Positions 46,277 through 55,317 of a stretch of DNA of 64,000 nucleotides are shown here, in pieces (the first letter of the stretch is position 1; every line of letters begins with the position of its first letter). Source of the stretch: Desulfobacteraceae bacterium (GTDB lineage: Bacteria; Desulfobacterota; Desulfobacteria; Desulfobacterales; JACKCP01); the NCBI GenBank assembly GCA_020633955.1, contig JACKCP010000005.1, positions 62,001 to 126,000 of the forward strand, in the 5' to 3' direction. The notes under the pieces were generated by a model that did not search any database, was not told the origin of the DNA, and saw only the letters and a program-made list of their open reading frames with translations. A program made the position numbers and the translations under genes.

Positions 46277-46377
46277 ATATATTTCACGTCATAAGTTTGG
46301 AAAAATTCATATAAATTTAAAAGATAATTTAACAGTCAAGAATATAAGTCCCTAATTTAGAATTTAAGGAGTTTTTT

Positions 46378-47283
46378 ATGTTTACAAAAATTGGTGTAAA
46401 AATCAGTTTTATTATTATGGTCTGTCTGTTGGCTATTGCGGTTCCTCTTGGTTTTATGTTTGGAAATATTGAAGGAGAAAAGCAGAAAAATATCCTTCTG
46501 GACAAAGCAAAGCACATGTCTGAAGTTGGGGCAACAATGGTTTCTCAATATCTGGCAGAAGCTGTTCATAGTCAGATTCTTACAAGGGATCAGATTTTTG
46601 ATACAGACTATATCAAAATTCCAGGATTCAACCCTCCGAAATATCAGACCGCATACAGCACTTATACAGACCGTGTTTTTTTAAAACCCCAGGATTCTTT
46701 TTTAAAGGACCCTACAATAGAGTATGCTGTTACTCTTGATAAAAACGGTTATCTTCCTACACATAACACAAAATATCAGCAGGCACTTACATTTGATGAA
46801 AAAAGAGATCTTAAGACCAACAGGACAAAGAGGATTTTTACAGATAAAATTGTAAGCGAAGCTAATAGTTCTGATAATGTTATTGTTCAGGAATATAAGA
46901 TGGATAATGGAGAAACAATTGCTGATGTTTCTTCACCTGTTTATGTTCTTGGTGAGAGGTGGGGGATTTTTTCTGTTGGGGTAAATTTTAAAACATTAAA
47001 GGATTTTAAAAAGCAGAAAATAATTAACTTCTTTTTTTACACCTTTATTTTGATAGGTATGACAGTTGTTGTTGTATTCATTATTGTAGGAGTATATGTT
47101 GCTCCTCTTAAAAAGATGGCAAAATATATGGACGCCCTATCAACCGGCAAAACAGATATGGAACTTAATGTAAAAGAAACAAAGGACGAGCATGGCGAGC
47201 TGGTGGCAAGCATAAAAAGAATGAGCGACAGCTATAAGGTTATAAATAGAAAATTTATGGAATTAAGAAGAAAAATAAAATAG
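46378..47283 (+). CDS. membrane sensor protein with HAMP domain and no output domain
   Basis: 301 aa. N-terminal membrane helix (about 8-27), a periplasmic Cache-like sensor homologous to the preceding gene (NPPKYQTAYSTYTD, YAVTLDKNGYLPTHN, VLGERWGIFSVGVNF), a second membrane helix (FFFYTFILIGMTVVVVFIIVGVY), and a HAMP domain (PLKKMAKYMDALSTGKTDMEL to the end). The signalling hairpin expected after HAMP is missing; the protein ends at a natural-looking RRKIK tail. RBS AAGGAG, 102 bases after its paralogue. It may pair with other HAMP proteins or be a receptor reduced to its sensor half. Confidence 0.8.
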   Translation: MFTKIGVKISFIIMVCLLAIAVPLGFMFGNIEGEKQKNILLDKAKHMSEVGATMVSQYLAEAVHSQILTRDQIFDTDYIKIPGFNPPKYQTAYSTYTDRVFLKPQDSFLKDPTIEYAVTLDKNGYLPTHNTKYQQALTFDEKRDLKTNRTKRIFTDKIVSEANSSDNVIVQEYKMDNGETIADVSSPVYVLGERWGIFSVGVNFKTLKDFKKQKIINFFFYTFILIGMTVVVVFIIVGVYVAPLKKMAKYMDALSTGKTDMELNVKETKDEHGELVASIKRMSDSYKVINRKFMELRRKIK

Positions 47284-47395
47284 CAGTTACTGAAACTCAG
47301 GTTTTTTTGTTCAATTTAATTGATAATTCAAATACTATGTCTATTAAATGAACAAAAAAATCTGTTTTCTGCTGTTTTTCAGCTATTTAAATTCC
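47284..47395. repeat. family-B-like palindrome
   Basis: Outer arms AACTCAGGTTTTTTTGTTCA and TGAACAAAAAAATCTG are complementary around an AT-rich middle, the family-B layout, though the core differs. The remainder of the 294-base gap holds the promoter at 47515. Confidence 0.45.
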
Positions 47396-47514
47396 CTTTT
47401 TTTGTATATTTCGATACAAGATTTAAAATTAAATCCTCAAAATATTCAATTTCCCAAAAAATATAATATTAGATCCTTTATACAAATTTCTAATAATTAA
47501 TATTCTTTTTTTCA

Positions 47515-47542
47515 TTGACACATGACATTTACTGGCTTTAAT
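47515..47542 (+). promoter_or_regulatory. sigma70-type promoter of the FIST chemoreceptor
   Basis: TTGACA (47515-47520), 16 bases, TTTAAT (47537-47542), about 35 bases before the start codon. Confidence 0.5.
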
Positions 47543-47577
47543 AAAATAAATTCTACATTTAATTTATGGGGTTACAT

Positions 47578-49596
47578 ATGTTTTTTAAAAAGCCAGGTGT
47601 TATATCGCATAAGCAGACTCAGAATTCTGACAGGAAAAAATCTTCAATTATTGTTATTGAGACAGATGAGTATTTAAACGGAATATCAAGTGAGAGTTTT
47701 ATATTTGAAAGACATCAGGCTGCATTTGCCCTGGCATTTGTTTCTCCCCATGTCGACTTCCGAAAAACAGTAAAAAAATTGCAGTCCATGTCAGGACAGA
47801 CACCTGTTGTTGCAGTTTCTACAGCAGGTGAGCTTTGCAGCTCTGATTGTGATCTGAAGCAGTCGGTTTATAAAAAAACAGGGGACAGCTGGTCTTCTGT
47901 TGTTGTTCAAATATTTTCACCGGAAATGTTTGCTGGTATAAATATTCAGAAAATTCCACTTTGTAATGACGATATTCGTGCAGGAAATCCCTCAATGAAA
48001 AAAAATGAGAGGGTTGGAAAAATCAGGAAATATCTGGAGCAGATTGATGTTCCCTTTCCTGTCAGAGCAAAAGATACAATTGCTCTGACTTTTATAGACG
48101 GGTTGTCTGCATGTGAAAATTATTTTATGGAGGCAGTTTATCAGTCAGGACGTTTTCCCTGTCTTTTTATCGGCGGCTCGGCCGGTGGCAAGCTTGACTT
48201 TAAAAATACATATTTGTTCGATGGGAAAGATATCCATGAGAATCATGCGGTAGTTATTTTTTTGCAATTAGCGGAAAACACTACCTACGGAGTTTTTAAA
48301 AGCCAGAATTTTAAGAAAACCGGAAAATCTTATATTGTAATTGATGCAGATACGGATAAACGCATAGTTACTTCAATTTATGAAGAAAAAACCCAGCATC
48401 TTCGTCCTTTTGCAGAGGTTGTTGCTGAATCCCTTAATACACAAATCACGGGGCTTGGTGATTATTTAAATAATAATGGTTATACCTTTGGCATAGAAAT
48501 CGACGGAGAGCTTTTTGTAAGATCTGTTGCTCAGCTGTTTGAAGATAGCGGGCAGGTATCCTTCTTTTGTGATGTGAATCCAGGTGATGAGCTGCTCTTG
48601 TTAAAAGCAACCGATTTTGTGGATCAGACCAAGAGAGATATTGCAGAATTTTTAAAAGACAGACCCCAGCCGATAGGAGCTATTCTGGATGACTGCATTT
48701 TAAGGCGTCTTAATAACGAAAGCTCTCTTGATAGTGTTTTGAATTTCTGGGGAATGCCTGTTGCCGGTTTTTCGACTTTTGGTGAACTTTTTGGAATCAA
48801 TATAAACCAGACTTTGACTGCACTTGTCTTTTTTAATGCTGAAGATAAAAAATATTCAGATTCTTTTATTGAAGAATTTCCACTGCATTATGCCAGGTAT
48901 GCAAATTATTTTACCAGGAGCAGATTAAAAAGAATGGAAATGCTTAATAATCTGCGCTCAAATGTTATCAGTATTTTGACTGAGCAATATGAGAACAATT
49001 CAATGCTTAATGAGCAGATTAAGGATGCGATGGTTCAGGCAGGTTCAATGCGCGAGAAGGTTTCAGGTATTTACAGATCAATTTCAGAAAATGCTGGCAG
49101 TGCAGCAGAAAATCTTGATACAGCAGTTCTTGCCCAGGAATTTTCCAGGCTTAATGATTCCCTGGCCGGGATTCAGGATATATTCACTCTCATTACATCC
49201 ATAGCTGATCAGACAAATCTTCTGGCACTGAATGCCACCATAGAAGCAGCCCGTGCCGGTGAAGCAGGCAGAGGGTTTGCAGTTGTTGCAACTGAAGTAA
49301 AAAAACTTGCACTGGACACAAAAAGCAGCCTTGAAGGAACCAATCAGTTTGTGGACAGAATGGAGAGCACTCTGAATAAGGTTGGTGAGCATATCAGCCA
49401 AACCCAGGCAGTGCTTAAAAACTCACAGGAACAGTTTGGGACAATATCAGCTTTGGTTGAGGAGATGGATGGCAGTGTCAAATCAATTGAAACAACTTTG
49501 CTTACTCTAAATATGGCTGCTGATAAACAAAAAGAAGAGCAGGAAAATGTTTTGCATTCTTTAAGAAATGATGTTGAAATTCTTAAAAAGCTTTAA
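47578..49596 (+). CDS. soluble FIST-domain methyl-accepting protein
   Basis: I start at ATG 47578 because GGGG at 47568-47571 is then a well-spaced ribosome site; an ATG 12 bases earlier is also in frame. About 672 aa with no membrane helix. FIST_N (about 30-230; FALAFVSPHVDFRKTV, VVAVSTAGELCS, SACENYFMEAVYQSGRFPCLFIGGSAGG in pieces), FIST_C (about 235-390; VSFFCDVNPGDELLLLKATD), then a short methyl-accepting signalling domain with tip DQTNLLALNATIEAARAG. FIST domains bind small ligands, possibly amino acids, inside the cell. This should be a cytoplasmic chemoreceptor sensing metabolic state; no CheA or CheW is adjacent. Confidence 0.9.
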   Translation: MFFKKPGVISHKQTQNSDRKKSSIIVIETDEYLNGISSESFIFERHQAAFALAFVSPHVDFRKTVKKLQSMSGQTPVVAVSTAGELCSSDCDLKQSVYKKTGDSWSSVVVQIFSPEMFAGINIQKIPLCNDDIRAGNPSMKKNERVGKIRKYLEQIDVPFPVRAKDTIALTFIDGLSACENYFMEAVYQSGRFPCLFIGGSAGGKLDFKNTYLFDGKDIHENHAVVIFLQLAENTTYGVFKSQNFKKTGKSYIVIDADTDKRIVTSIYEEKTQHLRPFAEVVAESLNTQITGLGDYLNNNGYTFGIEIDGELFVRSVAQLFEDSGQVSFFCDVNPGDELLLLKATDFVDQTKRDIAEFLKDRPQPIGAILDDCILRRLNNESSLDSVLNFWGMPVAGFSTFGELFGININQTLTALVFFNAEDKKYSDSFIEEFPLHYARYANYFTRSRLKRMEMLNNLRSNVISILTEQYENNSMLNEQIKDAMVQAGSMREKVSGIYRSISENAGSAAENLDTAVLAQEFSRLNDSLAGIQDIFTLITSIADQTNLLALNATIEAARAGEAGRGFAVVATEVKKLALDTKSSLEGTNQFVDRMESTLNKVGEHISQTQAVLKNSQEQFGTISALVEEMDGSVKSIETTLLTLNMAADKQKEEQENVLHSLRNDVEILKKL

Positions 49597-49600
49597 AATA

Positions 49601-49650
49601 AAAACCAGTTGATTGACATAATATCAGGAAATTCAGTTAACTGGTTTTGC
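49601..49650 (+). terminator. rho-independent terminator after the FIST receptor
   Basis: AAAACCAGTT pairs perfectly with AACTGGTTTT (49639-49648) across a 28-base loop, with further T-rich sequence after it, five bases past the stop codon. Confidence 0.65.
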
Positions 49651-49731
49651 TTTTTATTGGATTTTAAAATATTAATTTTTACCCTCTTGGTAAGCAGATA
49701 AAACATAGTCCATATCTATGTATAGTCTTCA

Positions 49732-50478
49732 TTAAATTACCCCTAAAGCATAAAAGTAAGGTTTAAAACTGTCTTCAACTATTTCAGCAATAAGCTTTAA
49801 AAAAGGTTTATAATCATTTTTAGTGTGAGCAAGGTCAAGAAATTCATAGTAAGTTAATCTTTTTTCCACCGGTAAAATAACGGGAGGAAAACCACTCTTC
49901 ATCAGTTCCAGATTCATTAAAAGTCTTGCAGTCCTTCCATTCCCATCTATAAAAGGGTGGATTTTTACAAAATCAACATGAACCCTTGCCGCTTTTTCCA
50001 CAGGATGCAATTTTATAAAATTATTTTTGTATGTTTCTATAAAAGATTCCATTAAATCAGGAACCTGAGTAAAATCCGGAGGAACATGGCTTGCACCAGA
50101 AATAATAACATTATTTTTTCTGTATGATCCGGCATTTTTATCATCTATATTTTTTAATATTAATTGATGAATTGATTTTATCTGCCATTGAGATAAAGGC
50201 TCATTCTTTTTTACCAGGTCTTCAACAAAAAAAATTGCCTCTCTGTGATTTATAACCTCAAAGTGTTCTCTTATTGTTTTACCACCAATAGTAATTCCTT
50301 CCAGAGCAACTTTAGTTTCTTTGAGAGTGAGGGTGTTGCCTTCAATTGCATTGGAATTGTAAGTCCATCTTAGAACAAGATCTTCATGAAGATTTTTAAG
50401 AACTTCAGAAGGTAACGGCCTGAAAGAATCCAGTTTTTTCTTGAGCTTATCAATTTCTTCAAAGTTCAAATCCGGCAT
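49732..50478 (-). CDS. Fic-domain AMP-transferase (class II type)
   Basis: 248 aa. The Fic active-site loop is present as HPFIDGNGRTARLLMNL (catalytic His, Asn and Arg in place). An N-terminal inhibitory helix motif SNAIEGN fits the (S/T)xxxE(G/N) rule, so this is a self-inhibited class II Fic. A further domain common to this family, FDIC-like helices before the core, covers the N-terminus (LRWTYNSNAIEG). Such proteins usually AMPylate target proteins. It is 9 bases downstream of a small recombinase on the same strand, so they probably share a transcript; together they look like mobile-element cargo. Confidence 0.9.
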   Translation of the reverse strand: MPDLNFEEIDKLKKKLDSFRPLPSEVLKNLHEDLVLRWTYNSNAIEGNTLTLKETKVALEGITIGGKTIREHFEVINHREAIFFVEDLVKKNEPLSQWQIKSIHQLILKNIDDKNAGSYRKNNVIISGASHVPPDFTQVPDLMESFIETYKNNFIKLHPVEKAARVHVDFVKIHPFIDGNGRTARLLMNLELMKSGFPPVILPVEKRLTYYEFLDLAHTKNDYKPFLKLIAEIVEDSFKPYFYALGVI

Positions 50479-50487
50479 AAGTTTCCC

Positions 50488-51072
50488 CTATATTTCATTT
50501 TGTAATATATTTGTTACTTCATCGCCTGTTATTCCAAGATAGCGCATGGTGACAGCAGGGTTTGAGTGATTGAATCTTTTACACAAAATTTCCCAGGAGA
50601 CTCCAAAGTGGGTTCTTTGTATATATCCAAAAGTTTTTCTTAACGTATGGGTTCCATAATTGCCTTTAAGATTTATGGAGCCTGTCCAGTCTTTAATTAA
50701 CTGCCATGCACGTTGTTTTGAAATAGGTTTATTATAACCTTGTCTGCTTTTAAAAATAAAAAAATCATCTTCTGGATTTTCATCTTTTAAAAAATTATTA
50801 AAAGCCTTAAAAACTTCTTTATTTACATAGACTATATTATTTTTTTCAGTTTTAATTTCCTGAATATTTATGTACTCGCCTGGCTTTAAGTTTTTGAGCT
50901 GATGAACTTTTAAGTTAAGAATATCTGATATCCTGAGACCATTATTAATTCCAAGAGTAAAAAGCAAAAGATTTCTTGAATTGTCGTTTAATAATTTTTT
51001 GATTGCTTTAATGTCATCAAGCTTTCTTATTGGTTCAGCTTCGCTTGCTTTATTTTTATTTATTTTTTTCAT
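50488..51072 (-). CDS. small tyrosine recombinase / integrase
   Basis: 194 aa, only the catalytic half of a phage-type integrase plus a short leader. All active-site elements are visible: Arg in GLRISD, Lys in EIKTEK, HTLRKTFG box, His in FNHSNPAVT, Tyr in MRYLGI. The lack of a core-binding N-terminal domain and the size resemble FimB/FimE-like or small integrative-element recombinases. It lies about 1.1 kb from tRNA-Ala on the side of the tRNA 3' end, and between them is a broken AlbA-type gene. It may have integrated this segment or drive local inversion; no invertible repeat was identified by eye. Confidence 0.88.
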   Translation of the reverse strand: MKKINKNKASEAEPIRKLDDIKAIKKLLNDNSRNLLLFTLGINNGLRISDILNLKVHQLKNLKPGEYINIQEIKTEKNNIVYVNKEVFKAFNNFLKDENPEDDFFIFKSRQGYNKPISKQRAWQLIKDWTGSINLKGNYGTHTLRKTFGYIQRTHFGVSWEILCKRFNHSNPAVTMRYLGITGDEVTNILQNEI

Positions 51073-51239
51073 AATATTCTTTGATTAAAAATTTTTTACA
51101 GCATTAAAATTAGTTAAATCAAAAAAGTCAAAAATAATTGATGAGTTTTAATATTTAAGTGTAATTCAAGTTAAAGTTAAAACTCATTTAAAACATAAAA
51201 AAAGGTCTTTTTCAATATCTTCCAAATCATCTTACAATT

Positions 51240-51704
51240 AAAAAAATAAAAGCAGGCAATTCAGATGTAAGAAATCCTATCCCTGCATCTTTTACAGCAA
51301 AGAATCTGATTCCTTTCAGAGGTTTGGTTCAGGAACCAGATGAGCTATGGAAGAATGGTCTGAAATTGAGTTTGTTGATGACAGAGCAGGGTGCACCTTT
51401 AAAGCTGTATAATCCACAGGAAACTGATATTGCATCTTTAAAATCAGGTGAAGTTGAGGATAAGTCAGATTTAAAGGTGCATAATGATGGCGATGATGCA
51501 TCTTAAAATGCATCTTTAACCGATTTACAATTTCAAATTTTAAAATATATCAAAAATGATCCAGAGATTTCATATAAAGATAAGGCAAAAAGATTAGAAA
51601 AATACCGAACAGCTATTATGAGGAATATTCAAAAATTAAAAGAAAAAAAGATGATTATTCGTGTGGGGGTTAAAAAAACAGGGTAGTGGAAAATAAATGA
51701 ATAA
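51240..51704 (+). pseudogene. C-terminal remnant of an AlbA/Schlafen-type DNA-binding protein
   Basis: The pieces IKAGNSDVRNPIPASFTAKNLIPFRGL, then (frame-shifted) EEWSEIEFVDDRAGCTFKAV, then a winged-helix end LTDLQFQILKYIKND, LEKYRTAIMRNIQKLKEKKMI, IRVG correspond to the end of the Alba_2 ATP-binding/helicase-like family (COG2865). A frameshift near 51330, a stop near 51504 and a TAG at 51684 in the terminal KTG-x-WKI segment disable it. The N-terminal two thirds are missing. No start site. Confidence 0.6.
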
Positions 51705-52153
51705 AAAATTGGGTTGTTATTAATATACGGGAGCTTTTAGAGTTTTTCTGAAAAAGAAGATGTAAAAGCTGAAAAGTTATTCTCAAGAGAAAGAAATCTT
51801 TAATAAATTATAACCTCAATGTTTTTTGCAACCCAAAAATACCCCTCTTTGCAGTCTAAATTTGACCCGGCAGAGTTTAAAATAATTAGAGTTTGTATAT
51901 AAAATGACAGACATAGTGATATTAGTTTTTTAATTGTATTTTGTTTTAAGATTTCTGTTTATTATTCATGGTAAGAAAGATGTGTTTCTTTTTTTGTCCA
52001 TACTGACAAAAAATATTTTTAAATTAAATATAAAAATACGATTCTTGATGGAAGAAATGATTTTTAAGGAAAAAATTTAAGGTACCTTTGAATGTGCCTT
52101 TTTGATTTTTTAAGTCTGCAAATTGCTATTTTATTGGATATTTTACTTTTGGT
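51705..52153. other. intergenic, no gene seen
   Basis: A 449-base AT-rich stretch between the pseudogene and tRNA-Ala. Only short frames are present, none with coding character, and no repeat of either family was found in it. It is where a tRNA-linked attachment site could lie, but I cannot identify one. Confidence 0.5.
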
Positions 52154-52229
52154 TGGTGGAGCCAAGGGGGATCGAACCCCTGACCTCATGGCTGCCAGCC
52201 ATGCGCTCTCCCAGCTGAGCTATGGCCCC
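52154..52229 (-). tRNA. tRNA-Ala (anticodon GGC)
   Basis: A 76-base minus-strand cloverleaf: acceptor GGGGCCA with TGGCTCC (one G-U), D arm GCTC/GAGC, anticodon stem CATGG/CCATG with loop CTGGCAG (anticodon GGC, reads GCC alanine codons), T arm with GGTTCGATCCC, and an encoded CCA end. Discriminator A is as expected for alanine. The short frames overlapping it are not genes. Confidence 0.97.
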
Positions 52230-52407
52230 GAAGGAAACAAACAATGTTTATTCAATAATTCTTCTAAAGTCAATAAAAATTTTTAACTGAAAAATCTATT
52301 ATCCTTATCTTCCAATCTATTAAAAAAGGGTTTTAAAAAAACTGAAAATCATTTATTTTACCAAGGTTGATAGTTAATATTCATTTAAAAATATTTAAGG
52401 GGAAAAT

Positions 52408-54309
52408 ATGCTTCAGTTTATCAGAAACAGAGCTTCCGGCTGGATTGTTAAATTTATTCTCTCGCTGATCATTGTTGTTTTTATCTTTTTCGGATGGGGT
52501 ACCTACAAGTCAGGGAAAATGAATCAGATTGCTAGTGTTAACGGAGAAGTTATTACCCCAGGAGAGTACAGGTCAGCCTATAACTATATTCTTGGAAGTA
52601 TCAAGGAAAGGTTTGGCGGTAATCTTTCGCCTGAACTTATTGAAATGTTTCAGGTTGAAAAACAGGCTTTAAACCGCCTGATTCAGGAAAAAATTATTCT
52701 TCAAAAGGCAAGAGAACATAACCTTATGGTTTCAGATAAGGAACTTGCAGATTATATTTTCAGCCGTGAATATTTTTTGACTGATGGTAAATTTGATGAA
52801 AAAAAATACAGACAGATCCTTAATGCAAACAGAATGTCTGTTGAAGAATTTGAGATGAATGTAAGAAAAGATTTGTTGGCAGGCAGAATGAGTTCTCTTG
52901 TAACAGGAGCTGTTAAGGTTACTGAAAAGGAGCTTGAGGCCTATTATGATTACTCAAACAAAACTGCTGATATAAAATATGCATCTTTTGTTCCTTCAGA
53001 ATATGATGATAAAAATATTACGGTTTCAGATGAGGAAATAAGTACTTATTATAATGAAAATAAAGAAAACTTTAAGTCTGAAGAAACGATAAAAGTCAGT
53101 TTTTTAAGATTTGCTGCAGATGACTTTAAAAAAGACATATCTGTGTCAGATAAGGAAATAAGTTCTTATTATCAGGAAAATATAAAAAATTACTCTACCC
53201 CTGAAAAGGTAAAGGCAAGACATATTCTGATTCGTGTAGAGCAGGGAGCAGATGAAAATACAGTAGAGGAAAAAAGAAAACAGATAGAAGAAATAAGACA
53301 AAAAATTATTTCAGGCAGTTCTTTCGAGGATATGGCAAGGCAGTATTCCCAGGGACCTTCTGCACCTCAGGGAGGGGATCTTGGGGAATTTGAAAAACAG
53401 GATATGGTTAAGCCCTTTTCGGATGCTGCCTTTTCTCTGGATGAGGGAAAAGTAAGCGAGCCTGTAAGAACCCAGTTTGGCTGGCATCTTGTCAAGGTTG
53501 AAAAAAAGACTCCTGCTTCGGTAAAAAAACTTGATGATGTAAAGAATCTTATTGAAAATTTTCTTTTGACAAGAAAAGCAAAAATGGCAGCATATGACAG
53601 TGCAGATGCAGTTTATGCATCAACTCTTGGCGGTGCCTCACTGGATGAAGAAGCCAGTGCAAGAGGAATGAGGCTTGAAAAAACAGACTATTTTACAAGG
53701 AAAGGTCCTGGCGCTGGAATTGCAGACGCAGAAGAGTTTGCAAGAGAGGCTTTTTCCTATGAAGTTGGCGAAACCTCAAGAATCCTTGAACTTGGGGAAA
53801 ATATGTACATTCTGCAGGTTACAGATCGAAAGCTTCCAGAGGTTCTGCCTCTTGAAACTGTAAAAAGTGAAATAAAAGCAAAGCTTTTGGCGGTTAAAAA
53901 GGATGAAAAAGCAAAAGAAGATGCTGGTGCTTTTCTTGCAAAAGCCCTTGAAGAAAAATCCTTTGATAAGGGAAAAGATGCAGTTCCTGTAAAGGTCAAG
54001 GAAACTAAGGGGGTTGTAAGACAAGGAGTTGTAAAGGATCTTGGATCTTTACCGGAACTTCAGGCAAAGATTTTTGAAACAGCTGCAAAAAAAGAGTCAA
54101 TTTGCGATTCTGTTGTAAAAACATCAAAGGGATATTTTGTTTTTTCAGTGCTGAATACCAGTCTTCCTTCCAGGGAGTCTTTTAATTCAGAAAAAGAAGA
54201 CCTTAAGGAAAAAATGCTTCAAAGAAAGAAAAATGAGTTTTTTACAAAATGGATTGAGGACTGCCGAAAAAATTCGGAAATAAAAATATCTCCAAAATTC
54301 AGTGGTTAA
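52408..54309 (+). CDS. ppiD: PpiD/SurA-like periplasmic peptidyl-prolyl isomerase
   Basis: 633 aa. An uncleaved N-terminal membrane anchor (WIVKFILSLIIVVFIFFGWG, about 13-32) with the family opening MLQFIRNRASGW, a SurA_N-type chaperone domain (about 40-190), a parvulin domain (about 268-370: KARHILIRVEQGA, QYSQGPSAPQGGDLGEF, VSEPVRTQFGWHLVKVE), then a second degenerate parvulin-like half and helical tail. It should be held in the inner membrane, facing the periplasm, assisting folding of exported proteins. RBS AGGGGA. Normal length for PpiD. Monocistronic between tRNA-Ala and a family-B repeat. Confidence 0.92.
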   Translation: MLQFIRNRASGWIVKFILSLIIVVFIFFGWGTYKSGKMNQIASVNGEVITPGEYRSAYNYILGSIKERFGGNLSPELIEMFQVEKQALNRLIQEKIILQKAREHNLMVSDKELADYIFSREYFLTDGKFDEKKYRQILNANRMSVEEFEMNVRKDLLAGRMSSLVTGAVKVTEKELEAYYDYSNKTADIKYASFVPSEYDDKNITVSDEEISTYYNENKENFKSEETIKVSFLRFAADDFKKDISVSDKEISSYYQENIKNYSTPEKVKARHILIRVEQGADENTVEEKRKQIEEIRQKIISGSSFEDMARQYSQGPSAPQGGDLGEFEKQDMVKPFSDAAFSLDEGKVSEPVRTQFGWHLVKVEKKTPASVKKLDDVKNLIENFLLTRKAKMAAYDSADAVYASTLGGASLDEEASARGMRLEKTDYFTRKGPGAGIADAEEFAREAFSYEVGETSRILELGENMYILQVTDRKLPEVLPLETVKSEIKAKLLAVKKDEKAKEDAGAFLAKALEEKSFDKGKDAVPVKVKETKGVVRQGVVKDLGSLPELQAKIFETAAKKESICDSVVKTSKGYFVFSVLNTSLPSRESFNSEKEDLKEKMLQRKKNEFFTKWIEDCRKNSEIKISPKFSG

Positions 54310-54337
54310 ATTACAGCTTTTTCTATAGCAAAAAGCT

Positions 54338-54492
54338 GAATTAGTGACCGGCCTGAAACTAGAACTTTTTGTTCATTTACGGAGTTTGAAAAATTTAAGA
54401 TTCAGGATGCATGGACAGTTTTGAAGATTAAATTTTTATTCTGAGTTTGGAATGGACAAAAAAGGCAGTTTTAGTCTGTCCACAAACTAAGG
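54338..54492. repeat. repeat family B, full copy
   Basis: Left arm TAGTGACCGGCCTGAAACTAG then ACTTTTTGTTCA; core GAAAAATTTAAGA and GAAGATTAAATTTTTATTC; right arm ATGGACAAAAAAGGCAG then TTTTAGTCTG. Layout as at 10184. Confidence 0.7.
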
Positions 54493-54563
54493 CATAAAGG
54501 CAGATATCAAGAGCTGATGAGCAGGCTTTATTTCAGCCTGCTTTTCAGTTTTAAGGAGAAAAA

Positions 54564-55139
54564 ATGAATGATGTTTTTGGTGCCAGCGAAAAAAAGATTT
54601 TATTAACCTCAGCAAGAATGGCAATCTTAAAAGGCCTTAACAAAGAGCCTTTTATTTTTTTTGATGAGCTCAAAAAGTTTTCTGAGAAAAGAGGGGTTTT
54701 TGTTACTTTGAAAAAGAATAAAAACCTGAGAGGCTGTATAGGAAATATTCTTCCGGAAAAAGAGCTGTATAAAGGGGTTGTTGACAATGCTTTAAACTCG
54801 GCTTTTCATGATCCAAGGTTTATGCCTCTTACACCAGATGAACTTGATGAAGTTGAAATTGAAATCAGTGTGTTGAGTGTTCCTGAAAAAATTGACTACA
54901 AAGATATAAACGAGCTTGAAACAAAAATAATTCCATTTGAGCACGGCGTGATTCTAGACTTTGGCTCAAGGCAGAGTACTTTTCTTCCATCGGTTTGGGA
55001 AGAACTGTCTGATTATGAAATGTTCATGTCCCATCTTTCTCTTAAGGCTGGAGTTAATCCTGGGGACTGGAAAAAAATGAATCCAGATATTTTTGTATAT
55101 AGAGCAGTTCATTTCAAAGAATCAGACGTTGAAATTTAA
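54564..55139 (+). CDS. amrA: AMMECR1-domain protein (AmmeMemoRadiSam system protein A)
   Basis: 191 aa. AMMECR1 hallmarks: GVFVTLKKNKNLRGCIGNI, VVDNALNSAFHDPRFMPLT, ELDEVEIEISVLSVPEKIDY and the C-terminal FLPSVWEEL...FMSHLSLKAG. The family, widespread in archaea and in bacteria that carry the Memo and radical-SAM partners, is thought to act in protein or tRNA-type modification, but its reaction is not established. RBS AAGGAG. The expected Memo and radical-SAM partner genes are not next to it here; the neighbours are unrelated. Confidence 0.92.
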   Translation: MNDVFGASEKKILLTSARMAILKGLNKEPFIFFDELKKFSEKRGVFVTLKKNKNLRGCIGNILPEKELYKGVVDNALNSAFHDPRFMPLTPDELDEVEIEISVLSVPEKIDYKDINELETKIIPFEHGVILDFGSRQSTFLPSVWEELSDYEMFMSHLSLKAGVNPGDWKKMNPDIFVYRAVHFKESDVEI

Positions 55140-55164
55140 GCTGGAAAAGAGTTAAAATCTGACT

Positions 55165-55305
55165 GACTACTTAGGGCTGAACGAAAACGGTCTTTTTTGT
55201 CCATTATAAAACCGGATTTAAAATTTAATCTTCACAATAGTCAATATATCCTGAATATTTGGGTAAATGAACAAAAAATTCTCGTTTTCGATCAATTTAA
55301 TGTGT
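55165..55305. repeat. repeat family B copy, inverted orientation
   Basis: GGCTGAACGAAAACGG then TCTTTTTTGTCCAT at the left and ATGAACAAAAAATTCTCGTTTTCG at the right, with the core reading TTTAAAATTTAATCTTCA in reverse. Located between the convergent amrA and PhoU-like genes. Confidence 0.7.
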
Positions 55306-55317
55306 CAGGTTTTAATC

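Noticed and set aside
51324..51506. 60-codon + strand frame with ATG
   Set aside because: It is an out-of-frame reading of the AlbA-type pseudogene; corrected frame gives the recognised C-terminal segments.
52092..52286. Open frame over the tRNA region with TPDL-type peptide
   Set aside because: It is the tRNA-Ala gene read in antisense; this is a common false protein.
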